Of a DNA stretch of 64,000 nucleotides, positions 48,002 through 57,881 are shown in pieces. The stretch is from positions 41,316,339-41,380,338 of the forward strand of contig CM019829.1 in the NCBI GenBank assembly GCA_009763385.1, written 5' to 3'. The notes beneath the pieces are model-generated. The model saw only the letters and a list, made by a program, of their open reading frames with translations. It was not told the origin of the DNA and searched no databases. The first letter of the stretch is position 1; every line of letters begins with the position of its first letter. Origin of the DNA: Coix lacryma-jobi var. lacryma-jobi. Taxonomy: Eukaryota; Streptophyta; Magnoliopsida; Poales; Poaceae. Position numbers and translations under genes: made by a program.

Positions 48002-48624
48002 ATGAACTAGAAGAGATTCATCTAGAGGGACCTCTACTTCTAATTGAAACCCTAGTTTCTGATGTGGAGATGAATAATGAATATGGAGATGACTGGAGAG
48101 GGGGGTCTGGGCTGCTTATATAGCCCTGGGCGAGAAACCGTGGTCGTTGGATCAAACCGACCTTAGGGACGGTGAAGATGCATCCTAGGAGGCGGTGGAA
48201 CAAGGTTCCGGAAGGCGGAGGCAAAACGGTCTCCGTGGCCGACCGACCGGTCTCCGGGCCCACCGGTCGGTCTGGCCTAGTGGGCTCCCGTGGCGGGCCG
48301 CCTCGTGGTGTCTTCTGGTGTCTTCTAGATCCTTCTTTTGCAGGTTTCGTTGCGAAATTAATATCTTTTCATCCGGGACTTCGAATATAGCAAATGATAT
48401 GTCTGTTTCGATCGTCTCGATGAGCTCTTCGCAATGGTGCACTCCAATTCATCACTTGGGATACTTTTATATGGTAAAAACATGGATGTCCTACAAAACA
48501 AGTGAGAGCACCAAAACTCGTGGAACTTGTTAGTTTCAAACCCTACAACTATGCTTTGTGATTCATTTAGTGTCATTTCATGCAATAGTTGATGGTTAAT
48601 TATGAGCATTAGTGAGCGTCAACA

Positions 48625-49584
48625 GTCACCCATTGTCTGTCGACCTCGCGCATACCTACACCAGCTTCAGTATCGACTTCATCAACACCATCGCCGAGTA
48701 TTGCGTGCATCTTCTCTGAGCAACAGGGATGTTGTTATGTCACCTCATCGGGCCGCAGCACCGCCACGCGTGTGTCCACTTCGTCGTTGCATCTACATCG
48801 TCGTCCCCTGTGCATTGACGGTTGTGCTGTGTCTCATGTCGTCGCTGAGCCATAATCGCCAGCGCGTCCGCTTCCATCTGCACAAGGTCTTCATCCTACT
48901 GATTGGGTCTTCGTAATCGAGTTGCTGCTACCCGCGCCGTCGCTGAGCCCTACTCGCCGGCCGCCCCTCTCGCGTCATCGCTGAGCTCTGCTCGTCAATG
49001 CGTTGGGGGCCCTCTCCATGGTTGGGGCCGTCTCCCTTGTGCGCCCGGTATTGGCAACACTGAGTGTGCTTTCATCCCTGACATGTTGCTGGGTCTGGCA
49101 AACCCAGTTGCGCCTCGGTGCTTAGGCGACTTGACTGCATTGACTTCGGCATCGACCCTCCCATTCCCACCGGCCCGTCTGCCTCAATTGCATCGTCGCC
49201 TTTCTTCTACGTCCACGACGGCCTTGACTGTGCCGACTTCAGTATTGCCTCCTTCCACCACAACTGCCTCAACACGTCTCTGTCATCACCATGCATGGCG
49301 CCTCTGCTGCACCTGCAGTGCAGTTCCATCGACATGCAACCCGACCACAGCTACGTCGACCTCGGCCATATTCAGCAAAACTTCTTCAATCGCGGCTATT
49401 GCGCCCTCACGCTCGGCCACCTCGACATCGGCACAAGGACTACCACCTTGCACGAGGACTCATCGGCTTCTTCTCCAGCCACAGCGTACGTGTGCGTCGA
49501 TTGTTATGACTACGGGAGGATGTTAGCTTGTCAGCTTCTTTTCTAGTCTCACCGTCTGCAGTGCTCTTGTTGTGACTACGGGGA
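48625..49584 (+). other. Internal region of the TRIM-like element
   Basis: C-rich sequence full of CGTCGTC/CATCGACTTC-type runs. Long open frames here (for example 48903-49526) have low-complexity, Ser/Thr/His-rich translations and no domain, so I do not call them genes. Its 3' end holds two similar blocks, GACTACGGGAGGATGTTAG (about 49508) and GACTACGGGGATGTTAG (about 49574). The second is the polypurine tract plus LTR start. Confidence 0.5.
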
Positions 49585-49685
49585 TGTTAGAGTAAAGGTG
49601 TTAGCCCTATGTACCCTATATAATCAGTCTATAAGGCCCAAAATGCAATATATCATCTAATTTTCACCAATTCTATTCTCCTTCA
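49585..49685 (+). repeat. TRIM-like element right LTR
   Basis: 101 bp, TGTTAGAGTAAAGGTG to CTCCTTCA, followed by the TSD ACACA. Confidence 0.8.
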
Positions 49686-49690
49686 ACACA

Positions 49691-50422
49691 TCCATATGCT
49701 CCAACTTTAGCATTTCAACACTATGAAGAGCTCCAAATATTCAGTAAAACGTTTCAGCAACTTGGAGAATAACATTCTCTCTTCTTCAATGTCTGTACAA
49801 TGGTTGTACAGAAGTGAGCAGAGATGTCTTAACTCAGATTGACAGGATATATCAGGATGGAAGGATGAACAATCTCAGAATGGTCAAGATCTACAGATCG
49901 CACTACAAAAATTTTAGTTGTAGAATAGTTTGTAGTTACTTCTTGTCTTACTTTGTTCACAAAGAGGAGAATCAGTATCAAGCATGTCGCATGTGAGATG
50001 GAATCATACGATTTTCTGTTTTATAATAACTAGGAAGAACATGGTCCATGCGTTGCAACAGAAAAAGAACCTATCAAGTGTTTATAGGAGGTGGCAACAG
50101 AAATTTTACATATCTATCTAGGTTTTATTTACTATTTATATAGATTTTTTACAAATCTATATAATTTATATAATGATGACCATGATTACATCTATAATAT
50201 AATTAGTGTTAACAATAATATACAATATCCTATTAAAACATGTATTGATTAATATAATTTAGGTGGAGACGTGTCAAGAATTAGTCTATATTTAGTACCT
50301 CATACATGTGTCTAATGATCCAATATGACAGCGCGTAAAGTTTTTGGCCGGGAACTAAACCAGACCTTAGTCCAAAAAAATAATCGCATCAAGGTAACTA
50401 TAAAAAATAGTTAACCTTGGAC
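49691..50422. other. No gene seen
   Basis: AT-rich sequence. Near 50030-50070, AACTAGGAAGAACATGG and CATGCGTTGCAACAG resemble an end motif common in grass repeats, but no partner end was established. Confidence 0.4.
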
Positions 50423-51160
50423 CAGCGACGGAGGCAGCGGTGGGGCGGGAGGGGCTTGAGCCCCTCCTACCGCTACCGAGTACATTAAATTCCTATAGTA
50501 TCCCGTTGAAATTTTAGTCGTGGATGTATAAGGTAGGAGGGGCTGAGATGGTAGATGTACAAGTTAGGAGGAGCTAAAATTTATTAGGAGTAGAAGATGT
50601 TCTCTTTTGTCTTTATTAATTAGGCAAGAAATCCAATAGACATAGAAATTATTCATCTAAGTCACAAGACTTAATCCTAACTTCTCAGTTCCCAGCCCAC
50701 CGCCCCAATCCATCACTATAGAGTGTTCCTTCCCCGCGCCCTAACCCATCCCTACAGAGTGTTCCTTCCCGTTTACGCGTCGTCACGCAGTTCTTAGTGG
50801 GCGATGAATGTGACTACGCCACGACGCAACCAACGGGCCAGCGACTCCTGGGTGCGGTTATGCGGGGGCAAGCTAGTGAGGCTACGATCGATGACCGGCG
50901 AGCATTCAGACCTAGTCGTGAAGCTGAGTGATGCGGCAAGCTGTGAGCGTGCAACCAGGTGTGGCGGCCAGCGGATGAGCAGCCTGGCATAGTGGGCAGG
51001 CTGGCAAGCGATCATTGGTGACAGGACCGGCGGGCAAAGAGCTAGGCGCAACGCTAGTGGACGAGGGCACGCCGCAGGCTGCAACATGCTCCAGGTATCT
51101 CTATGAGCATTTCATCATCAGCTTTCATTCAGCCCCTCCTAATTTTTTTTTTCGTCCCTG
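50423..51160. mobile_element. Non-autonomous hAT-like transposon
   Basis: 738 bp bounded by CAGCGACGGAGG at the left and CGTCCCTG at the right, whose complement is CAGGGACG. A perfect 8-bp TSD, CCTTGGAC (50415-50422, 51161-51168), flanks it. The subterminal GGGAGGGGCTT and AGCCCCTCCTAA are also inverted. An 8-bp duplication and CAG-type ends fit the hAT superfamily. There is no transposase. The interior (50640-51110) is GC-rich and may be captured sequence. Confidence 0.85.
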
Positions 51161-51168
51161 CCTTGGAC

Positions 51169-51878
51169 CCGGTGATTAGACATGAAATGAATGATTGCAT
51201 TCTGAATCATTTTCCACAGCTTTTGCCTGATTGCTTCCGTTTCTAATCAGGTTGAGGCGTTGAGCGATGTCGTGCAGTAGAGTCGCAGTGACGGTAGCGG
51301 TGACTGCATGTGGTTGTAGCCGTGCTCTGGTCTGCAGCGGCGGCAAGTGGTGTCGGGAAGCTGCCGAGCTTGGTCTGCTCCGGTGCATGACCGTCCAGTG
51401 CGTTGTGTAGGCTTTGCAGCTCTCCCGTCGTCATGAAAGAACAACGCCAAATCCGAACGTGAAATTGACGCGAAATCTGAGAGGAGGATGGATCCGGAGT
51501 GGGGGACTCGTGCCATGTCTAGCGCGCGGAAGCGCATGCCAGGCTGAGGTGCGGCCTTGGCTTGTATATTATGGATAGAAATACGTAAACCTAACTGAGT
51601 TGATCTTGTAGTTGGATGAAAGATTATATGAAAAAAATTACCTCTTTATTATTATATAAAGATAATAGATATAGATGGTATGCTTTGTCTGCCGAGGCTA
51701 GGCTAGCTTTGCTCACTATTAACTAATTTTAATCTCTCTTGTTAGGATATTGGCTCCTCTTAGGATCAAATGGCGTGTGGCAAACGCATTCGGGCCCACC
51801 AACCTAAGTGTAGCCATATTTTGTTAGGATGTTGGATATTTATAAGGCATGCTCGTATAGTTATTACTTTTAAGATGA
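51169..51878. other. No gene seen
   Basis: Short frames on the minus strand at 51176-51537 are unrecognisable. The stretch from 51600 is AT-rich with TTATTATTATATAAAGATAATAG; nothing more is supported. Confidence 0.4.
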
Positions 51879-52139
51879 GAACGTATGCTATGGAAACCAG
51901 GTTCCCGTGGAAACTATGAAAACTCGCACGTGGATTACTGGATCTAAATCCGATAGCTATGACTAATGGTGGAGATTAGCAATTAACCCCTCCCATTTAT
52001 CTCTTCCTAATATATATAGCCAACACAGGTACAACACAGGTGCACAACACCATTAGCCATAGCCATCGGATTTAGATCCAGAGATCCACGTGCGAGTTTC
52101 CATAGTTTCCACGGGAACCTGGTTTCCATAGGATACGTT
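51879..52139. mobile_element. Foldback MITE-like element
   Basis: Long inverted arms, 51879-51971 and about 52050-52139, begin GAACGTATGCTATGGAAACC. They share GGTTCCCGTGGAAACTATG, CTCGCACGTGGAT and GGATCTAAATCCGAT with a few mismatches. The loop is about 80 bp. Flanking TSDs were not resolved, so the superfamily is open. Confidence 0.75.
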
Positions 52140-52569
52140 CATAACTTTTCAAATTATATAAGTTTTCAGCATATAACTCATAACATAAATAACCCTACAT
52201 AAATTCTTATCATATTTAAGCTAGCTCATAATTTATTATTGGATACTTAAAAAATGCATTACAGACAAAATGCAACGAAAACTGTAGGTGGAGCTCTATC
52301 ATGTTTCAAAATGCTTTCATACTATCTATACTTGTAGCAAAAAAATGATATGTTTGATGGACCCCCTACCCCTAAAAAAGTCTGTCTTAGAGCACTAAGC
52401 CAAAACAAAATGAGATATCTACATGTATGGCTCTCAAAATAAGGTGTCTTCCTTTCATGGCCCATTTTTTCAAACTTACCTATAAGGCCTGAAAACAAAA
52501 TTCTCTTACCCGTGTGGCCTGAAAACAAAATTCTCTTACCCGTGAATGCCAAAAAAATGATATGCATTA
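52140..52569. repeat. AT-rich stretch with a 31-bp tandem duplication
   Basis: The unit GGCCTGAAAACAAAATTCTC followed by TTACCCGTG occurs twice at about 52486-52546. Otherwise there is no feature until copia gag homology begins near 52570. Confidence 0.6.
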
Positions 52570-53448
52570 GCATTGTTCTTGTTTTTGTTCTTGCTTATGC
52601 AATGTTGCTCTATATGCCCAGATTGCTTGCATATCTTGCAAAACCGACCATTACCCTTCACAACCCAGATTGCTTGCATATCTTGCAAAACCGACCATTA
52701 CCCTTCACAAAACTAGTCTTGTGAGTGACAAAGGCCGCATTGCCTTTCTTGGGGGTATAGCCAATTCCCTCTTTGTTGAGTGAAAATCGTTCGCTACCCA
52801 AGCACTTAAACAAGCGGGCATCTCCACCATAGGCATTGCCTAAGGCAAGAGTGAGCTCATGGACTTCCTTCTTTAAGGTCTCATTCTCCACCATTAGTGA
52901 GGCATCACAAGTGAAACCATCACTCATAGTAGAAGTAGTAGTGTAGGTTGAGCTACATGATGCGTTAGTGGGAGCAACAATAATAGGAGCATAAAATGAT
53001 TCATCAAGAATATCACAAGTAACCACTATATTGCATGTCTGTACAACATCCTCAATCTTACTTTGATCAAGGAGGGATGAGTGGGCTTCCTTAAGCCTAG
53101 TGTGACCTTGATCAAGCTTCTCATGGGCTTCCACTAGCCTCTCATGAGTGGACTTGAGCTCATCAAAGGGTTGCTCAAGAGCCTTGTTGACCTTGTGCAA
53201 TTCTTGGCACTCCTTCCTTTTAGTCTCAATGTAAGAGTGAGCATCTTGTAGCATTCTCATGAGGTCCTCCTTTGAGTACTCATCATCATTATCACTTACA
53301 CTATCACTCTTATCGGATGATACCTTAGTGGACTTAGCCATGAAGCATATCGATGGAGTGTCGAAGGCTTGCTTGAGATAGCAATGCTAGCCATAGCCTT
53401 CTTCTTGGTGGTCTTCCTATCATTATCTCTTGAATCATCAAAATCATC
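52570..53448 (-). pseudogene. gag: Copia gag fragment, C-terminal part
   Basis: Closely related to 41640-42450 of the central copia element. It reads MAKSTKVSSDKSDSV, a coiled coil (AHSYIETKRKECQELHKVNK) and ALGNAYGGDARLFKCLGSER, ending in the zinc knuckle start CKICKQSG. A ~48-bp tandem duplication at 52619-52714 (AGATTGCTTGCATATCTTGC) disrupts the knuckle. It is the same gag as 54058-54786, separated by a CACTA fragment. Confidence 0.8.
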
Positions 53449-54057
53449 CACTACAAGAAATGTGTGGTTTTTTGACATTCTATTTATGTCAAAATATGTG
53501 AAATTATTGTCACAACTTACGATTTGTGACATTTGGTTGACAAAAATTTGAACGTCAAAAAACCACGACCATAAATTGATTCTATGACATTTGTATATTT
53601 ATTGTCACAAGCTTATGACAATAGATTTTAGTGTCATATAGATTTATGACTTTGATTTTTTGTCACAAATCTTTGCACCATGCCACATAGGCAGCTGACA
53701 TGGCATGAAAAAAATGTCATTAGATTGAAATTAAGCTTGTTAAGACCCACGTGGTTGGCGGGCTTATAACAGGCCAAATGCATTGTTGGGTCTGCATTTT
53801 TATACATTGTAGCCCACATATTTTGTAGTTTTCTTGGCCCATTTAGCTCTATGAAATCTTATTTTCAGTATATTTTTCTGTTAGCCCACACAGCTTTTTC
53901 GGCTCAACATAAAAGGCACGTAGCTCAAACATCACATATTACAGCCCACACATTGCAGTCCAAGTAATGCATATTATAGCCTAAACAAGGCAAATCACTT
54001 TTTACAAATAAGCCATAATATAACCAAATAACCAATTTTTTAGGGCCTAAAAATACA
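53449..54057 (+). mobile_element. Third CACTA element fragment, left end
   Basis: Starts CACTACAAGAAATGTG at 53449 directly inside gag sequence. Repeated TGACATT, ATGTCA and TTGTCACAA units follow over the first ~270 bp as subterminal repeats. No matching right terminus precedes the resumption of gag near 54058, and about 17 gag codons are missing. The insertion is therefore truncated together with a little flank. Confidence 0.65.
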
Positions 54058-54786
54058 TATGAACCACCCTTCTTCTTGAATTCCTTCTTCTTCTTTTCTT
54101 TCTTGTCCTTCTTCTTGAATTCCTTCTTCTTCTTTTCTTTCTTGTCCTTCTTCTTGTTCTTCTTGTGATCACTTTCTTCATCACTTGAATAAGGACAATC
54201 GGTAATGAGATGTTCCTTGCTCTTGCATCTAAAGCATCTTCTTGTTGACCCCTTGGTAGTGTCTCTTCTCTTTCTTGCTCCATAGCCCTTCTTCTTCATA
54301 AATTTACCAAATCTCTTGACAAAGAGAGTCATTTCCTCATCATCAATTTGTCCTCCACTTGTGCTAGCCTCATCTTTACTTTCTTCTTTCTTGGCCTTGC
54401 CTTTGTTCTTGCTCTTGGAGGATGAAGCCTTGAATGCCAAGATCTTCTTCTTCTTCTCTTCTTGGACTCCCCCATCCCGTTCCACACAGTATGTGTCCTG
54501 AGTGACCATATCATCTAGTACTTGGTTTGGGATGACCATCTCCAATCCTTCTCTCACAGGAATTGTTACCAAGGTGTCAAACCTCGGTGGTAAGCATCTC
54601 AAGAACTTGTGAGAAAAGTTATTGTCTTCCACCTTCTCACCCAAGCTCTTCAAGTCATTGATGATTACTTGCAACTAGTGAAACATCTCAGGTATGCTCT
54701 CAACTTCTTGCATCTTGAAGGTAGCTAGTTTGTCATTGAGGATGTACAACTTTGCACTCTTGACCGCCTTGGTGCCCTCATATGTC
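54058..54786 (-). pseudogene. gag: Copia gag fragment, central part
   Basis: Contains INDLKSLGEKVEDNNFSHKF, LRCLPPRFDTLVTIPVREG, MTLFVKRFGKFMKKKGYG and an intact zinc knuckle CFRCKSKEHLITDC, then a Lys/Glu-rich tail. The tail holds a ~45-bp tandem duplication (54074-54160). A TAG near 54676 interrupts the frame upstream of INDLK (HRLQV in related copies). Cut at both ends by a CACTA fragment and a solo LTR. Confidence 0.8.
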
Positions 54787-55259
54787 TCCTATGCGAACAC
54801 AAGGTTGATATGTGCCCTTGTGGTTCCCTTCCTGAGTGATGAGCCATCGGTCAACGGGCAACATGTGTCTCTTAGCTGTGTTGATGTGTAGGTGTGGAGC
54901 TCGGAGACAGTGGTCGATGGCGAGGTGAAGTTCAAGTAGAGACGTGTCGTGCCGATGGACTGAGAGGGGTGAAGGGCGGACGTGGGGCTTGGACCGACGG
55001 ACCAGGAGGCCAGAGGACTAGCTGTGGTAGCTGGCACGTGGCATCGGCGAGCAAGAGCACATGGGGATGTGCGGTGCATCGGCCGAGTCAGGAGGAAGAC
55101 AATGGCGTCGTGACACTTGGCGGGAGGCCGAGAAGGAAGGCGAATGCGTTGTGCCCGGCGTGGAGGTTGGACATGCATCGACATCGGTGCCAGTGGTTGG
55201 GGTGTGCGAACCACATCCCGTGTACAGCGCGGGTTTGGTAGTTGAGCCTCTAAAAACTA

Positions 55260-55445
55260 CCCTCGACGGTTTTCGAGTTTGAGCCTCAAAACTCGGGGTG
55301 GCGGGTTTCCGAGTTTGGGCTCAAAACTCGACATGGACGGTTTCCAGGTTTGGGCCTCAAAACCTGGGCTGGCGGGTTTCTGAGTTTGGGCCACAAAACT
55401 CAGTCGGAGGACAGGTTTCCTGGTTTTGGCCCCAAAACCGGGGGA
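55260..55445 (+). repeat. Repeat of GGGTTTCCGAGTTTGGGC units in LTR
   Basis: Five imperfect copies of about 34-40 bp, each joining GGTTTCCGAGTTTGGGC to CTCAAAACTCGG, form potential hairpins upstream of the TATA box. Confidence 0.65.
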
Positions 55446-55695
55446 GGTCAAAAAAAGATGGTCAACGTGTGGCGGCACCGAGAGGCTTGCGTTGCGGCGA
55501 AGCTATCGGTGAGGAACGCGCGGCGGTTGACAGGACGACACGTGGCGGCATCCTGAGGCTTGCGTCGAGGCGAAGCTAAGGATGAGGAAGGCGTGTGGCC
55601 GTCGGATCAAGTCTTCGCAGAGTTGGACTGGAATACCCCTAGGGTTAGCCTGTTGACTCTTGTATCTAGGTGTAGAAGGGGACTATTGTATTAGG

Positions 55696-55706
55696 CTATA
55701 AATAAG
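55696..55706 (+). promoter_or_regulatory. Solo LTR TATA box
   Basis: CTATAAATAAG followed by a CT-rich leader; expected LTR promoter position. Confidence 0.6.
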
Positions 55707-56279
55707 AGAGGTGCCCCTCCTCTCTCCTTATCCTGGCAGCCCTTCAGTTTCTTCTCCCTAGCCTTGCTTAGGTTTTCTAATCATTCCTCGCTGCTTGTGA
55801 TCCGCAGAGTGACAATACCTCTGTGTATTTGGGATTTTGAGGAAGTGAGACCGTAATCTCACTATTGTCTCGTGGGTTTGAGACACGGTTGAATTCCCGA
55901 TCGATTCATGTTTTGCTTGTGTGTTCTTCGCGTTTTGGTTTTTGCTCCCTCGGAGATTTGCTTCGTTCTTCCTCTCCAAGTGACGGTTTTCGATTCCACT
56001 TGAACCAACTTGTTCTAGATCATGAGGCGCTTCTTTCCTCTGAAGGAATTCATCTCTCACCTCACGAGCTAGCAGATCAAGCTATTTTTGTGTTGGATCG
56101 GTTTCCTTCTCCTTTGCCCCAAAATTCTTCAATTCACCGATTTGGGATTAGGTTCGAGCCATGATCTCTTAGGAGTAGCTCAATAACACCCTTGTGACCT
56201 CTCAGATCAAGTCTTGGCCTTAGTACTTCTGATTCGGAGATCGGGTTGAATCGCTGAAAAACTGCACAGTTTTTGGGGG

Positions 56280-56550
56280 CATCGGATGCTGACGCCGTGA
56301 GCATCAGACGCCGAGTTCATCACATCGGACGCTCCATTGCCACGTGTCAAAGAATGGCATTTTTGAGTGAGCATCATACACTGGGCATCAGACGCTCGCT
56401 CTCACATCGGATGCACCGCCCCTGCATGGGATGCTAGCATCAGACGCTGAGCTTTCACTATAGCAGCGTTCGATGGCTATGCAGTAAGGTTCTAGAACTG
56501 TATGTTTCGCATCGGACACGTCCGCCACTTTGGCAGCGTCCGATGCAGTG
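56280..56550. repeat. Degenerate GCATCGGACGCT repeats in LTR
   Basis: About twelve units such as GCATCAGACGCT, CATCGGACGC and GCGTCCGATGC lie in both orientations, downstream of the TATA box. Comparable in style, not sequence, to the arrays in the other copia LTRs. Confidence 0.6.
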
Positions 56551-56804
56551 ACCAGTTCACTGTTTCGTGCACTATTCGTTCGTCCAACTTTGGATTTGGT
56601 TTCTAGCTTTTGCGTTGGACTTCTTGGGTTGTGTAGTATCCCGCTGTGCTTCTAGGAAGCATCCACCCTACATCTAGGGTCGTGGATACTAGCAAGCCTG
56701 TGTCTTGCTCCTGGGGTGACTTTCTGGGACAAAGGCCATCTATTTCTCGAGAAGAAATTTGAGGCTCCCATTCACCCCCCTCTGGTCACCAATCCGGTCC
56801 TTCA

Positions 56805-56885
56805 TCCTCAAGTCTCTCCCAAATCTCACTTGCACTCTCAAGATTCTTGATTTGTTCAAACACCTTTGTGTCAAAAGCTTCATGC
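56805..56885 (-). pseudogene. gag: Copia gag fragment, N-terminal piece
   Basis: Reads EAFDTKVFEQIKNLESASEIW in minus sense, matching 43205-43300. It continues on the other side of the solo LTR at 54786. Its upstream neighbour is the middle of another gag copy, so the junction near 56885 is chimeric. Confidence 0.7.
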
Positions 56886-57881
56886 ATTGTAGCTTTTAAT
56901 CTCTTTTGCAATTCTTTGCACTCTTTTCTCTTTTTATCAAAATGTTCTCTAGCATCATCAAACATTTCAATTAATTCATCTTTAGTGGGTTCTTCATCAT
57001 CACTTCATCACTATCATCATCAATGGATTGTACCTTATTAGCCTTAGCCATGAAGCATGATGGAGTGTCGAAGATAGAAGGCTTGTCATTGATAGCAATG
57101 CTTGCAAGAGCCTTTTTCTTGCTTGTATTGCGGTTATCATCATCACTATTTTCATCACTATCACTTGAGGAAGCATCACTATCCCAAGTGACCACATATG
57201 AGTGACCCTTCTTCTTCTTCTTTGTGTAATTCTTCTTTTCTTTCTTCTCCTTCTTCTTGCCCTTCTTGTTGTCATCATCATCATTCTCACTATTGTAGGG
57301 ACACTGAGCAACGAGATGGTCCTTGCTACCACAGTTGAAGCACCTCCTTGGTTCTTCTTTGTTCTTGGATGAGGACTTCTTCCTTCTTGCCCTGTAGCCT
57401 TTCTTTTTCATGAATTTGCCAAATCTCTTGACAAATAGAGCCATTTCTTCGTCTTCATCATCGCAAGCAATAGAACAATCATCTTCACTTGATTCTTCCT
57501 TCGTTGCTTTTCCCTTGCTCTTGGTCTTGGATGATGATGTGGCCTTGAATGCCACACTCTTCTTCTTCTCATCCTTATTTACCTCTTGATCATTCTCATC
57601 TCTATAGGTGTCGTCGGTCATCACATCTCCAAGTACTTGGTTTGGTGTCATAGTGTCGAAACCGTTCCTCACAAGCAATGTGACCAACATACCAAATCTC
57701 TTGGGAAGACATCTCAAGAATTTGTGAGAGAAGTCTTTGTACTTCACCTCTTCTCCAAGTGCTTTGAGATCATTGACAAGCACTTGAAGCCTATGGAACA
57801 TCTCCGGTACACTCTCATCTTCATTCATCTTGAAGCTAGCAAACTTTTCTTTGAGAATATAAGCCTTTGCTCCTTTCACCG
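56886..57881 (-). pseudogene. gag: Second copia gag copy, central part
   Basis: Contains KGAKAYILKEKFASFKMNED, FHRLQVLVNDLKALGEEVK, LRCLPKRFGMLVTLLVRNGF, a zinc knuckle CFNCGSKDHLVAQC and a Lys-rich then Asp/Ser-rich tail (VVTWDSDASSSDSDENSDDD). A frameshift lies near 57000. The N-terminal part is cut off at 57882 by the Grande LTR, so any open frame reading across that point is an artefact. Confidence 0.8.

Larger units (their letters stand above)
45844..48624 (-). mobile_element. Ty3-like LTR sequence, internally rearranged
   Basis: Candidate plus-strand edges are TGTTGGGTATTTT (45844) and GCGTCAACA (48624). The flanking pentamers GTCGT and GTCAC match at only three of five bases. The left part contains GTATTCCAGGGTATCGATTT, the LTR-end block also seen mirrored in the solo LTR at 20070-21370. 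A minus-strand TATA box, GCTATATAAGC, lies at about 48114-48124. A ~290-bp direct repeat and a TGTTGGTGG...CACCAACA pair near 47555-47577 suggest more than one event. No coding region. Confidence 0.4.
26485..49685 (+). mobile_element. Short-LTR non-autonomous (TRIM-like) element, split by insertions
   Basis: Two short LTRs, 26485-26618 (134 bp) and 49585-49685 (101 bp), share TGTTAGAGTAAA, CTATATAATCAGTCTATAA and TTCTATTCTCCTTCA. They are flanked by the perfect TSD ACACA (26480-26484, 49686-49690). A tRNA-Met-like primer site follows the left LTR; a purine tract precedes the right one. Removing the copia element and the Ty3-like LTR leaves about 1.7 kb with no gag or pol, so it would depend on an autonomous partner. 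It lies about 1 kb upstream of the HHP gene. Confidence 0.8.
54792..56804 (+). mobile_element. Solo copia-type LTR
   Basis: 2013 bp from TGCGAACAC to CCGGTCCTTCA. Flanking pentamers are TCCTA (54787-54791) and TCCTC (56805-56809), one mismatch. The 3' end (CATTCACCCCCCTCTGGTC) resembles SIRE-type LTR ends. A plus-strand TATA box, CTATAAATAAG, is at 55696-55706. It splits one gag gene, whose sequence is contiguous across the junction when compared with 43200-43300. Confidence 0.8.

Noticed and set aside
48903..49526. 207-residue plus-strand ORF and overlapping 142-residue ORF
   Set aside because: Both frames are open because the region lacks stops by composition (C-rich); no domain or conserved motif, and it lies inside a non-coding element.
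50030..51680. Possible transposon from AACTAGGAAGAAC to a TTATTATTATATAAAG end, interrupted by the hAT element
   Set aside because: The motifs recall common grass repeat ends but I could not show matching termini or a TSD.
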